The notes under the pieces: model-generated
Seen by the model: only the letters and a program-made list of their open reading frames with translations
Told to the model about the DNA's origin: nothing
Database searches by the model: none
In this document: piece by piece, positions 54,121 to 64,000 of the stretch
Numbering within the stretch: position 1 is the first letter of the stretch
Layout: each line of letters begins with the position of its first letter
Position numbers and translations under genes: made by a program
Assembly: GCF_001540865.1 (NCBI RefSeq)
Contig: NW_017893342.1
Location: 1 to 64,000, forward strand
Direction: 5' to 3'
Length of the DNA: 64,000 nucleotides
DNA from: Ananas comosus
Lineage: Eukaryota; Streptophyta; Magnoliopsida; Poales; Bromeliaceae

Positions 54121-55309
54121 TTACTGGGATTGCCACCGGATCGGGAGATCGAGTTTGTCATTGACTTAGTTCCCGGTGCGGCGCCAGTTTCGAAGGCTCC
54201 GTATAGAATGGCACCGGCGGAGCTTAAGGAGTTAAAGGCCCAGTTGCAGGACTTGCTTGACAAAGGCTTTGTGAGGCCGAGCGTGTCATCATGGGGAGCT
54301 CCGGTGCTCTTTGTTAAGAAGAAGGACGGTACACTTCGACTCTGCGTCGCGAGTTGAATAAAGTGACGGTCAAGAATAAATACCCGTTGTCGAGAATAGA
54401 TGACCTGTTTGATCAGTTACAGGGTTGCGGGTATATTCGAAGATAGACCTTTAGTCGGGATATCACCAGTTGAAGATCCGGCCGAAGGATGTACATAAAA
54501 CGGCGTATCGTACGCGGTACGGCCACTATGAGTTTACGGTGATGCCGTTTGGGCTTACGAATGCCCCGGCAGCATTTATGGACTTAATGAATCGAGTCTT
54601 TCAACTGTTGTTGTACAGGTGCGTCGTGGTGTTTATCGATGACGTGTTAGTGTTCTCGTGGAGTGAAGAAGAGCACGAGGAACATCTAAGAACCGTGTTG
54701 CAAATACTTCGAAATGAGATGCTTTATGCTAAGCTTAAGAAGTGCGAGTTTTGGCTTTCGGAGGTGACCTTCTTAGGCCATGTGCTATCCGGGAGCGGAG
54801 TCTCGGTAGACCCAAGGAAAATTGAGGCGATTCGAGATTGGCCTCGTCCAACGAGTGTGGCTGAACTCCGCAGTTTCCTCGGATTGGTGGGCTATTATCG
54901 GCGTTTTGTGGAGGGGTTTGCGAAGCTGACTACTCCTCTCACACGCCTGACGCACAAAGGAGTAAGATTTGTGTGGAACGATGGTTGCGACCAAAGCTTC
55001 CAAGAGTTGAAAGAGAAGTTGACATCTATCCCGGTACTTGCTTTACCAACGCCGGGAGAGAGCTTCGTGGTGTATAGTGATGCTTCCTACAATGGGCTCG
55101 GGTGTGTTCTTATGCAAAATGGGCGAGTCATTGCGTATGCTTCGCGCCAGTTGAAGAGCTATGAGAAGAATTACCCGATACATGATCTGGAGTTAGCGGC
55201 GGTCATTTTCGTGCTAAAGCTATAGAAGCACTATCTTTATGGTGAGCATTGTGAGGTATATACCGATCACAAGAGCCTCAAGTACTTGTTCACCTAGAAA
55301 GAGTTAAAC
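54121..55309 (+). pseudogene. G3 reverse transcriptase and RNase H
   Basis: RT begins [52 protein letters not shown], then breaks by a small deletion at 54345-54357. It resumes to [19 protein letters not shown], the catalytic [51 protein letters not shown]. RNase H follows with [51 protein letters not shown]. Stops at 55222-55225 (TGG to TAG) and near 55297 (CAG to TAG) interrupt it. Catalytic residues survive. This copy supplies the segment deleted from G1. Confidence 0.92.
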
Positions 55310-56364
55310 ATGCGGCAGCGGCGGCGGTTGGAGCTGTTGAAGGATTATGACCTTACTATCCTGTACCACCCCGGGAAGGCCAACGTGGTTGCCGATGCAC
55401 GAAGTAGAAAGTCAGTTGAAAACTTGGTGACGGCGATTACTAGTCAACCATTGTTGCAAAAGGAAATGCAACGGTTTGGATTGGAAGTGGTGGCGCCGGA
55501 GGTTGTGACTATCTTGGCGGCACTAGTGGTTCGACCGACCTTATTGGAGCGAATCAAAGAGCGGCAAGTTGATGATTCATATCTCCAAAAGGTGTGGGAT
55601 AACATTGACGGCGGACGCGCCGGTGACTTCGGCGTGGGATCCGACGGTGCACTTCGGTTCAGAAATCGGTTGTGTGTGCCCAAAGATGATGAAGTTCGCA
55701 AGATGGTGTTGCAAGAGGCGCATCATTCCCCGTATAGTATTCACCCGGGTGGCACTAAGATGTACAAGGATCTAAAGTTACATTATTGGTGACCGGAAAT
55801 GAAGAAAGACATGGGGAAGTTTGTGGCGCAGTGTTTAACGTGCCAACAAGTGAAGACTGAGCGTCGATTTCCCGCGGAAAAGTTGCAGAGCTTACCAATC
55901 CCCGTGTGGAAATGGGAGGACATAGCAATGGACTTTGTGGTCGGATTACCCTGATCGCAAGCTCGACATGATGCCATATAGGTGGTTGTGGACCGTTTGA
56001 CGAAGTCGGCTCATTTCTTGCCGATCCACAACACGTGGTCAGGAGACAAGTTAGCACAAGTCTACTTGGGCGAGGTAGTGAGATTGCATAGGGTTCCATT
56101 ATCGATTGTATTAGATCGAGACCCCCGGTTCACTTCTCATTTCTAGAAGAGCTTGCAGAATGCTCTAGGCACGCGGCTCGATTTCAGTACGGCGTTTCAT
56201 CCTCAAAGTGATGGCCAGTTAGAGAGGACAATTCAAATACTCGAGAATATGTTGCGAGCGTGTGTACTTGATTATAGTGGAGGGTGGCATGAGTATTTGC
56301 CGATGGCGGAGTTCGCTTACAATAACAGTTATCAAGAAAGTATAGCGATGGCGCCGTTTGAGGC
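55310..56364 (+). pseudogene. G3 RNase H end and integrase, cut by LTR L8
   Basis: The frame starts [30 protein letters not shown], then the linker to the integrase zinc module ([29 protein letters not shown]) and the core ([45 protein letters not shown]). Stops replace Trp near 55792, Arg near 55954, Trp near 55980 and Trp near 56144; every one fits a single C-to-T or G-to-A change. Coding ends at AMAPFEA (56364), where antisense LTR L8 is inserted, so the C-terminus and chromodomain are not in place. The pentamer GAGGC at 56360-56364 is the expected target duplication. Confidence 0.92.
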
Positions 56365-58130
56365 TGTCACGCCCCGGGACCCAGCGGAAGCCCGCCCGGC
56401 GCGTGCCCAGACCCGCCATATGTCTACAACATATAAGGCGTCTAAAAACAACAATAATAAAAGCACTAATACAAGACATCTAGGAGTATCAGAGCATAAT
56501 AAAAGTCTAAATGTTACAACAAGGGATAAGGTTAAAACTGTAAATCCACTAAATAGAACATAATGTGGTACAAGAAAATCCCAGATACAAGTGCTATAGG
56601 TAGATACATAGGTGGTCTCTATACATGGATGCAAAACCTCTCACTCTCTCAACTACAAAAGAAAGAGTAACCACCTAGGCAAGGTACCGCTCCTCGCTAG
56701 CTAGCTAAGCGACCCCCTTGCCGCGATCCCGTGCCTCCGCCGGTGCCGAAGGCTCTGAAAAGGAAACCATAAAACAGGGGCGTGAGAACTATTAAAAATA
56801 GTTCCCAGTGGGCAATTACTGACTTCAGTGAATGCACCACACGGCCCAAAGCTACAAAAGAGGTCAGTGACTATAAAAGTAGAAAAGCGAAAAGTAAGTA
56901 AAAATGTAACTTACTACAACATGATATCTCTACTTAGCATAATTAACATAAGTACGAAGCAACTATACATGAAGTAAAAGTCTCCAACTATCATAATGTT
57001 CACAATGCGAAATAGTAAAGTACCGATGTTTACTATTCTAGTCAATGTCCAAGTAATACTCTAAGTCATCATCTGTCCACATGTCATAATAAACACTCAA
57101 AGTCAAATCTGAAGAGACCCACCCGAAGGCTGTCTATGGCCCTGAGACCCACCCGAAGGCTGTCTGGCCGGTGCCGAGCCTAATGGCCCCGTGGTAGTCA
57201 ACATCCCCACCCTAGGAATGAGCCTGGCCCACGGCAATCCACTTCGGCGCCCAATCCCGCATGGCGAATATGAATCGCGATGGCTATCTCCGGAGTGCCG
57301 GCTTATAGGGAGCGACCCTCACAAGCATGTGCGAATGAGCACAATGGCAAGTAATCAAACGATCTGTCGTAAGTACCAAGTCCTCATGTCTAATAACATG
57401 GAATGTGTCAAGTATATCAATGGCCTATCCCTATGTCATCATGTCTCTAACATGGAATATAGCAGATGTGGAGTGGCCTATCAATATGTCTCTATGTTGC
57501 AGTTTCATAGTTTACTAGTCTCAAGTGCCCCTTGATGACACTCTTGTTCTCTATGTCAAAGCATGGCAACTATGTTCCAAAGTACATATTCCAAGTCATA
57601 ATCCTCATAAGAGATGTATTTTCCACTTGCAAAATAAACATTTTTCCCATATGCATGCATTCTACTCATATAGCTCTACTATATAGTGAAATTTTCATGA
57701 TACACAAGGCATGCATTTTAAGTGCTCCAAAATTCATATAAATCCCATTTAGCATAGAAGTGAATTTAAAAATATTTTACAACAAATAGAAAGAGCATAG
57801 GGGCCATTTCGCCCCATTTCCCCGAAGCCAAACCCACCGATGACGACGAAACTCCTCGTTCGCTCCAACGAGGGTGTCCTCTAGTCTCCTAGTACCCTAA
57901 AGGTGTGAGAACATGTGTCATCTAGTCGAAACGAACGACGCTAAGTTCAATCTTTAAGCTATTCAAGCATAGGTGGAGGAAAACTGACCTCTAGTGCAAA
58001 ATCTCCTCTAAAGCTCCGAAAGAGAGCTAGAGTCCATCCAATCCCACCTAATGGAAGCCTCTAAACCAATCAATCTAGCTTCAAAAGCCCTAGATTCAAA
58101 ATACCCAAAATAAACCCTAATATCACAATC
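56365..58130 (-). mobile_element. Antisense LTR L8 (3' two-thirds)
   Basis: On the plus strand it begins TGTCACGCCCCGGGACC, the inverted LTR end, directly after the G3 integrase codon for Ala. It parallels LTR P (36141-36833 and 25480-25800). The GGGAACTAT hairpin is at 56777-56805, and a repeated GAGACCCACCCGAAGGCTGT phrase is at 57114-57166. It loses similarity near 58130 without reaching an LTR start, so the matching GAGGC duplication is not found. Confidence 0.75.
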
Positions 58131-59331
58131 TCTCCTATCAAAGTCATCCTGATACGATCGTCAACCAAAGTCAATTCATCAGTCCTCATATAAGGTTCTA
58201 TCCTGAAGGACTCAATTCCTTGTAACGCGCTCCTGACACGGGAATTATCAACTTGGTACCTTCCCTCATCCAGTTTTCCATCCATTCAGTGAGAGTTCCA
58301 CAACTCAATCACCTCAAACCTGCCTACGCAGTCCAACCTCGCACATCCTATCAAAATACCCCAAGTCATCCGCAACGGTTCTACAAATCCACCCAGAGGC
58401 TCGGATTATCATTCCGCGAACCCTTCCACAGGTAGAGTATTATAGCTTAGCAGCATCATCCTCGTGATGTCCACACCTAGCATCACAAACCCATTTGAGG
58501 TACGACCTCAAACTCCAACATCAACAGCATTACTCAGATTACTCACAATCTTAACAAGTACACCCACAACTCAAGGCCATCTGACAAGGTCAATGGGCCT
58601 CAGCAACGGTCTAAACCTCCAATCGTGGTTCAATTTGAATCACGAGAGTCGACATACAGTCGGAACGGCCCAACCGTCCCACAACAGGTGAGAGTGCTCT
58701 TCCACGAGGCAAAACACCATCTATAAAATCTCCCTGTCAATTGAGCTAACGATTAGTGACTCGATCGGACATAACGACCGATCAAGGACATTCTTTATTT
58801 CAAGGATTCTCGATCACCCAAAGCTAATGGCCACTCAGGCCCCAACCCTCTCCAACACTTACCCTATTTTAGGTAAGGGAGACTATCAACGCATCTAGCG
58901 AAGTAAATCCTCAAATCGCACTATTTCGTGCTCACCGTCCTCAAGGCGAGTCAAGTCAGCTCGCAATCCAAGGGTACCCAGGTACCCCTAACAACTCCAC
59001 ACAAAGGAAGGCCAATCTATTTGTTGCACACAGAATCATCTCACGGGTAGGGCGTTCGAAAACGACACACCCGATCACCGATCATCCACACACGCCGAAA
59101 AGGTTCACACTACAAAATCCTCAGGTTGGGTAACTACACACTAAGTGTGTCTCGATCTCACGATCCAACACGTGGCTTTCCACGTTCTAGGGTCCACGCT
59201 CAGACTACCATCCTGACCAAAAACTCTGCCCTACCCGCAGGGTACAGGGCGCTGGCACCACAGCCGACGCACCTGCCCAAGGGCCCAGGCTCCAAGTCCC
59301 CAAATGGTCCAAGCACGGGTCTCTCCAAGCA
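58131..59331. repeat. Unrecognised repeat DNA, partly duplicated at 63776-64000
   Basis: Bases 58133-58357 recur in the same orientation at 63776-64000 with a few small differences, including CATCCTGAT, CGATCGTCAA and CTCACAAG variants. The rest of the interval, about 1 kb, shows no domain in any frame. An open frame at 59126-59482 (+) is on the strand opposite the G4 remnants and has no recognisable features. It may be a decayed part of G4 or a separate element. Confidence 0.5.
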
Positions 59332-59577
59332 CTATCCGGCAAACAGCCGAGTCCGGGGTACAACTAATGCAATCCTCGTGAAATCTACAAGCATAGCAAA
59401 ATATGCCACCCGCAACCCGCAAATCAATCGCCTGGCTCGAGAGCTACACAATGTCGCAAACAGCGAAACTAACGAAATGTAATGCAACTCGTGAATACGA
59501 TCATACAGATGCAATGCTCCAATAACCAACAGATGCACAACTCGAATGCCACAAACGAAACTGATACCTGTAGTCAC
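59332..59577 (-). pseudogene. G4 protease remnant
   Basis: The minus-strand frame TTGISFVCGIRVVHLLVIGA aligns by eye with the protease start of G1 (VVAGIILLYGIRVRALFDTG). The active-site Asp-Thr-Gly is not preserved here. Downstream SSRARRLICGLRVAYFAMLV matches SSRARQLISRCCVAYLATVV of G1. It is in the expected order after the G4 gag knuckle. The frame is short and degraded. Confidence 0.6.
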
Positions 59578-60945
59578 AAACTCGCCGCTGCCGCTACTCT
59601 GTCTGGGCCACGTACAGGCGTCTGCTCAGGGCCCGTCGTGACCCTCCGTCTGTCGCTGACGGGTGGCCTTCCGGCCTGACAGTGAGTAAAAGCATCCCCC
59701 GGCTGGGATCCGGTAATACTGTACCGATGCTGAAGATGGCGCGATGCTAACCCCTCCGAACAGTCTGCAGGAGTGACCCTCCTGGCCACACGAGTAGCAC
59801 CTGCCCTGCCATCTGTGAGCACTGCTGCGGGAAATGACGGCCACCGCAGATCACGCAGCTCTGAGTCTGATGACGCTCGGATCCTCTATGCCGTGCTGAT
59901 GGCCGTTCTCCGACTGCTGCCTGGCTCCAGTTCTCGGCGGCCTCCCAGAGGTGCGTCTGACTCACCCTCAGTCACGGTCTCATGCCATTTCCTTTGTTTG
60001 AGCCTTTCCGAGTTTCTGTAGTCTGCCGCGCAGCTTTCCACGATGGAGCGCGGTTACCACATTTTGGTAAGTTGAGGAGTGGAGGTTCACAACCGTAAAA
60101 TCGACGACCGAAGTCCTCGGCTCGAAGATGCGAGCTTATCCTCGTCGTCTCGCACAACAAAGGGCGCATAGCGTAGAAGCTGAGAGAACTCCTCTCGTAC
60201 TCGGCCACAGTCCGATCCTCCTGGCGATCTCGCGCAATCCTGCTCCACTTTCTCTTCACCGCGACGAGAGTATATGCTCTAATAAGAGCTCCTTGAATCT
60301 CAAGAATCGCTGCTAGTCGGTCGGGATTATCCTGGATGCCACACCACCAACTATAGCCGCCATCCAAATGTGAGTGGCGAGCCAAACTCTATCTCTCTTC
60401 TCCACGAAGGTGTCGCGGAATAACTTCTCATAATCAGTCAACCACTTTCAACGATCAGTGGTCGATTTTCTCTCCATCAAAGATCTGGGATCGCGCTCCT
60501 GAACTCGTCGAGGCAGATCCATGAGCGCTGCCGCTCCGCTCTTTCAACCATCAAGGGAAAAGTCGCCGCTGTCACAGACACCTGAGCGGTGGTGCTGTCA
60601 ATGCCTTCTCCCGAAGGGCTACCGTAAGTGTCATCTGCGAAGTGCGAGTACAGGGAGATGACCCACGGGCGCAACTATTTCAACTGCGCGGGTAGTACCG
60701 AGACCGAGCCTCCCCGGCAGCTGCCTGTTGTAAAAGAAGGTCCTCCAGGCGCGCATCGTACTTCCTGTCGGCGTGCGTATCCACCAGCTGTCGAGCCGCC
60801 GCCGCCTGCTGCGTCACCAGATCAGTGAGGGCCACAAGCTGACTCCTCAATCACGGACCTCTTTGGATAGCGGAGGCAGCGGGTATCTCCGCTTCCTCAA
60901 AGTCGCGCATCGTCCGCTCCAACTACTTAGTGCGTGAAGTAGCAT
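59578..60945 (-). pseudogene. gag: G4 gag remnant (antisense, many frameshifts)
   Basis: A probable start codon lies at 60945-60943, after the same leader motif as in G1. Pieces of gag follow on the minus strand: a coiled region, WWCGIQDNPDRLAAI-type core near 60330 (G1 has WWLDIQDNPNTDLAAI), VAEYERSSLSFYAM, then the cysteine region SCVICGGRHFPQQCSQM and the knuckle GRCYSCGQEGHSC near 59760-59802 with its last Cys position altered. Similarity to G1 gag is clear but the frame changes repeatedly. It is an old or poorly sequenced copy of the G1 family. Confidence 0.8.
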
Positions 60946-61254
60946 TGACACTACAACATCATAAAAGCGCAAGTTAATATAACCCACGCTATCGCAACCC
61001 GCTTCAATAATATAATCCCAATATGCGAAAGTAAAGAGTCCCAACTACTAACTCCGATGTTACATGTCGGCGCCAACGTAACGCTCGCGGAAGTTAGAAG
61101 TCAAACTACGATTTAACTCACTTTCTAGAGTTATCCAAGATACCCAATCCAGATACTTTCGCTTACAAGTCAAATAGACCTCGTCTCTCCCGAGCCTATT
61201 TCCTATAGTCCAATCCGGCCTAAGGTTTGCTAGGTCCCCTAATACTCAACCCTA
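60946..61254 (-). other. G4 leader between PBS and gag
   Basis: The minus strand matches the G1 leader (15899-16140): TTGACTTGTAAGCGAAAGTA, TTACGTTGGCG, AACATCGGAG and AACTTGCGCTTTTATGATGT. It has no coding content. Confidence 0.75.
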
Positions 61255-61266
61255 GCTCTGATACCA
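61255..61266 (-). promoter_or_regulatory. G4 primer-binding site
   Basis: GCTCTGATACCA on the plus strand is the complement of TGGTATCAGAGC. The G4 LTR that should lie to its right has been replaced by an LTR fragment in the opposite orientation. Confidence 0.9.
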
Positions 61267-61269
61267 AAT

Positions 61270-61869
61270 TAATCTGTCCATATATCTATCTGTTTATTGA
61301 ACTAACCTGCAGGTTGCCTCTCTTTGACCTATTGGTCGAGCTTTTCCCTTGGGTGGCCGTACCCACTGGGAACCATGGAGTTGGTTCTCACCCCACGTTG
61401 TTTTGGGGTGTTACAGGTTCGCACGTGAGCGGCGCGGCGGCGCGAGGCAAGGGCGTAGCTTCGTAGATAGCGCCCTACCCAGAGACCAGAGTTAGCAGTA
61501 CCCCGTCGACATAGCTTAGGGGTATGGGGTGTTATTAATGAAAAGAACACAATGTATCAACGTGTAAATAAATTTGTAAGAACTTAGATTGCATTTGGAT
61601 GAAAAAGAATGTAAAAAGAACTGTGATGTAAAAAGTATGAATGTAAATGTTTGTAATAATATAGGATGTGTTTATGTTGTTTGATACCTTCCATTATGCA
61701 ATCTTGATTGATATCAGTTCCTGATTGGAACCTTCGTATTGTATGGATTGCGTTGCCTTGAATGTACAGGGGAGACTCTGTCCGCAGTACAGGGGAAACC
61801 CTGTCCATTCGGCGATGTCGGCGGCGCTGCGACCTCGGCCAAATAGGCGGGTGGTCGCGAGTCGTGACA
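61270..61869 (+). mobile_element. LTR fragment L9 (3' part, S3 family)
   Basis: It resembles 41600-42175 of solo LTR S3: CTTCCCTTGGGTGGC, the GGGAACCATGG hairpin (61368-61394), GTTTTGGGGTGTTACAGG, the GGGCGTAGC...GCGCCC hairpin (61451-61475), and the block GGGGAGACTCTGTCCG, GGGGAAACCCTGTCC. It ends GTCGTGACA at 61869. Its left part is missing next to the G4 PBS. GGAAC (61870-61874) would be the right target duplication. Confidence 0.8.
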
Positions 61870-61965
61870 GGAACACTGTCAACGACCCACCAGAAAGTCT
61901 GGAAAAGCTCGACACACAAATCAAACACTCGAACCTCGCAATTTGCAAAGGTCCAGTGTGTTACA
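61870..61965 (-). mobile_element. G5 3' LTR start (truncated)
   Basis: On the minus strand 61965 starts TGTAACACACTGGACCTTTG, then CAAATTGCGAGGTTCGAGTG, the same start as at 11621, 12425 and 24782. Only 96 bases remain before L9. Confidence 0.85.
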
Positions 61966-61982
61966 TTCACCCCTCCTAAAAA
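61966..61982 (-). promoter_or_regulatory. G5 polypurine tract
   Basis: The complement of TTCACCCCTCCTAAAAA is TTTTTAGGAGGGGTGAA, directly before the LTR start. Confidence 0.85.
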
Positions 61983-62019
61983 GGAGTTTCGTCCGCGAAA
62001 CTCAAGGCAGAAACACACC

Positions 62020-63390
62020 TCAAGGCTCCATCTGAAAAAGATGAGGATAGCGCTCCTGCAAAGCGCTCTCTAGTTCCCACGTTGCCTCCCGCTCCCCGTG
62101 GTTGCTCCAAAGAACCTTCACATACGGAATATCCCGATTCCGCAGTTTCTTCATTTCGCGAGCCAAAATCTTCACTGGTTGCTCCTCGAAGCTCAAATCC
62201 TCGCGCAGCTCCACTGGTATAGCTTCCAAGACATGAGCTGGATCAAGAATGCACCTCCGAAGGACCGATACATGAAAGACGTTGTGCACGCCAGATAGGT
62301 TCGGTGCTAGAGCAAGTCGATACGCTACCGGACCCATACGCTCCAAGATCTCATACGGTCCAATGAAACGGGGGCTCAACTTTCCCCGAATCCCGAATCT
62401 CTTGATTCCTCTAGTCGGCGAGACTTTCAAGAAAACATGGTCTCCCACTTGGAACTCCAAGTCCCGCCGCCGTCGATCAGCGTAGCTCCTCTGTCTACTC
62501 TGCGCCGTCAAAAGTCGCTCCCGAGCAATTCGAACCTTATCCTCAGCTTCCTGGAGCACATCAGGGCCTAAAGCCAATCTCTCGCCGACTTTACTCCAAT
62601 GAAGTGGCAATCTACACTTCCGTCCATAGAGTGCTTCAAACGGCGCCATCTTGATGCTTGCTTGATAACTGTTGTTATAAGCAAACTCCGCCATAGGTAG
62701 ATGCTGCGACCATCCTCCCTGGAAATCCATCACACATGCCCGGAGCATAACCTCTAAAGTCTGTATAGTGCACTCCGACTGTCCATCACTCTGCGGGTGG
62801 AATGCGGTGGTGAAATCCAATCAAGTGCCCAAAACGTCCTGCAGACTCCTCCAAAAGAGAGACACGAACCGAGTGTCTCGATCTGATACTATCGGTGTAG
62901 GCACTCCATGAAGTCGCACAATCTCGTCGAGGTACACTTGTGCGAGCTTCTCCCCAGTCCAAGTCATATGAATACGTATGAAGTGCGCCGACTTCGTCAA
63001 TCTATCCGCGATCACCCAAATAGCATCATGCCCAGCCTGTGAGCGAGGCAATCCTGTCACAAAGTCCATGGTGATCTTCTCCCACTTCCACACAGGGACA
63101 GGTAAACTCCGAAGCTTCCCTGCGGGAACTCGGTGCTCCACTTTTACTTGTTGGCAAGTTAGACAACGAGCCACAAACTCACCAACGTCCTTTTTCATCT
63201 CGGGCCACCAATGAAGCAACTTTAGATCCTTGTACATCTTGGTGCCACCCGAATGTATAGCATAGAGCGCCCGGTGCGCTTCTTGAAGAATATCTTCTTT
63301 AATCCCCGAATCCGCGGGTATACAAATCCGCCCACGGAAACGTATCCATCTCAGATCATCCCAAAAGGGAGTCGCTGGTGCAACCATCAA
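62020..63390 (-). pseudogene. G5 integrase with chromodomain
   Basis: The minus strand carries the integrase from its zinc module ([29 protein letters not shown]) through the core ([58 protein letters not shown]) to the GPY/F module (FQVGDHVFLKVSP, GKLSPRFIGPYEILERMG), HNVFHVSVLRR and a C-terminal chromodomain IPYVKVLWSNHGEREATWEL, ending YPHLFQMEP. One TGA at about 62821 separates the two halves and fits CGA to TGA. HPGG reads HSGG. The three catalytic acidic residues are present. Downstream are a polypurine tract and LTR start, so the 3' end of the element is in order. Confidence 0.93.
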
Positions 63391-64000
63391 CCATTTTACC
63401 TTGAATCTTTTGCAATTCCAAAACGAAAACTTGCTTCTCTTTGATCCTATCCAAAAGACTAGGTTGCACTACCAAATTCATCAACCTCAAATTCACCACT
63501 CGGGAGTACTCTCAATCCCACTGCAAAATATGGTCGGGGCTAAGCTCAAAAGCTTCATCAGTCTACTAAGATCGTCATCTTAGTGCTAACTCAAGTCCAA
63601 GTAAACTCTCACAAGCCTAGGCCAAAAGGCCTAGCTTCGACAGAAGGCTCACAACGCAATCACTTTGAAATTTCCGATCCCAATGCCTTTCCTAGCATTG
63701 GATGCTCCAGGTGTCCATGGTCCCCAACTCAATTCTCGCGATAGAGGTGGATCAATCCACCGTTCAACGACAGCTCTCTATCAAAGTCATCCTGATGCGA
63801 TCGTCAAACCAAAGTCAATTCCATCAGTCCTCATATAAGGTTCTATCCTGAAGGACTCAATTCCTTGTACGCGCTCCTGACACGGGGAATTATCAACTTG
63901 GTACCTTCCCTCTCACAAGTTTTCCATCCATCAGTGAGAGTTCCACAACTCAATCACCTCAAACCTGCCTACGCAGTCCAACCTCGCACATCCTATCAAA
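63391..64000 (-). pseudogene. G5 RNase H to integrase linker, then unassigned repeat
   Basis: The first 170 bases or so still resemble the RNase H to integrase linker on the minus strand (a QPSLLDRIKEKQ-like stretch and MVDGCT before the integrase start). Beyond about 63560 no pol similarity remains, and 63776-64000 is a direct copy of 58133-58357. The rest of G5 is absent or lies outside the window. Confidence 0.6.

Noticed and set aside
59126..59482. A 118-codon open frame on the plus strand as a host gene
   Set aside because: It lies opposite the G4 protease remnant, has no recognisable domain, and its composition fits chance.

Overview
The window is plant nuclear DNA made almost entirely of nested, mostly dead LTR retrotransposons. 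I found no host gene, tRNA gene, complete rRNA gene or CRISPR array. The chromodomain Ty3/gypsy (Tekay/Del-like) pol genes, Ty1/copia pol genes, tRNA-Met type primer-binding sites (TGGTATCAGAGC) and a 5S-rRNA-bearing Cassandra TRIM all indicate a flowering plant. A monocot such as pineapple is a guess from the general look of the sequence. Single Ns (1886, 32879), a 25-N gap (47313-47337) and indel-rich stretches next to the gap show a draft assembly.

Layout. 1-11182: two head-to-tail copies (A, 1-6631, cut by the window edge; B, 6632-11182) of an LTR-like unit whose ends are about 320-bp inverted repeats. Copy A carries a 2.1-kb solo LTR (4049-6137, 5-bp target duplication) and a piece of a different LTR (1887-3371). 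11183-15898: unassigned DNA, two LTR 5' ends, an antisense copia RT/RNase H remnant (12745-14171) and LTR pieces. 15899-24781: gypsy element G1 on the + strand (gag, protease, RT, integrase, chromodomain, polypurine tract and 3' LTR). Its 3' LTR is split by a solo LTR (21028-23661, duplication CGGTC). 24782-36833: an LTR (P) split by a structurally complete copia element C2 (26582-36135, duplication AGCTG). 36834-51453: a host LTR (H) split by solo LTR S4 (37772-49709, ATATC). S4 is itself split by solo LTR S3 (38956-42175, ACTGA) and by Cassandra K1 (42653-48096, TTGAC), and K1 is split by antisense gypsy element G2 (42683-47622, TCACC). A second Cassandra-derived insertion, K2 (50541-51359, GGTGA), lies in H. 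51454-56364: gypsy element G3 (+), cut inside integrase by antisense LTR L8. 58131-64000: remnants of two antisense gypsy elements, G4 (gag and protease) and G5 (integrase and chromodomain), with an LTR fragment between them.

How the parts relate. The gypsy elements share one plan: PBS, gag with a CCHC knuckle, DTG protease, RT/RNase H, integrase with a C-terminal chromodomain, polypurine tract, LTR. Their LTRs are 2.6-3.3 kb and share little primary sequence. They do share clusters of the palindrome ACCGGT in U3, a promoter module and, near the 3' end, three short hairpins whose stems vary in a base-pair-preserving way between families. Those hairpins, the ACCGGT clusters that also occur in the unrelated copia LTR, the two-U5-ended Cassandra insertion K2, and the inverted-repeat-ended unit A/B are the observations most worth following up. 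Nearly every stop codon in a recognisable pol frame is explained by one C-to-T or G-to-A transition, as expected for methylated, silenced repeats.
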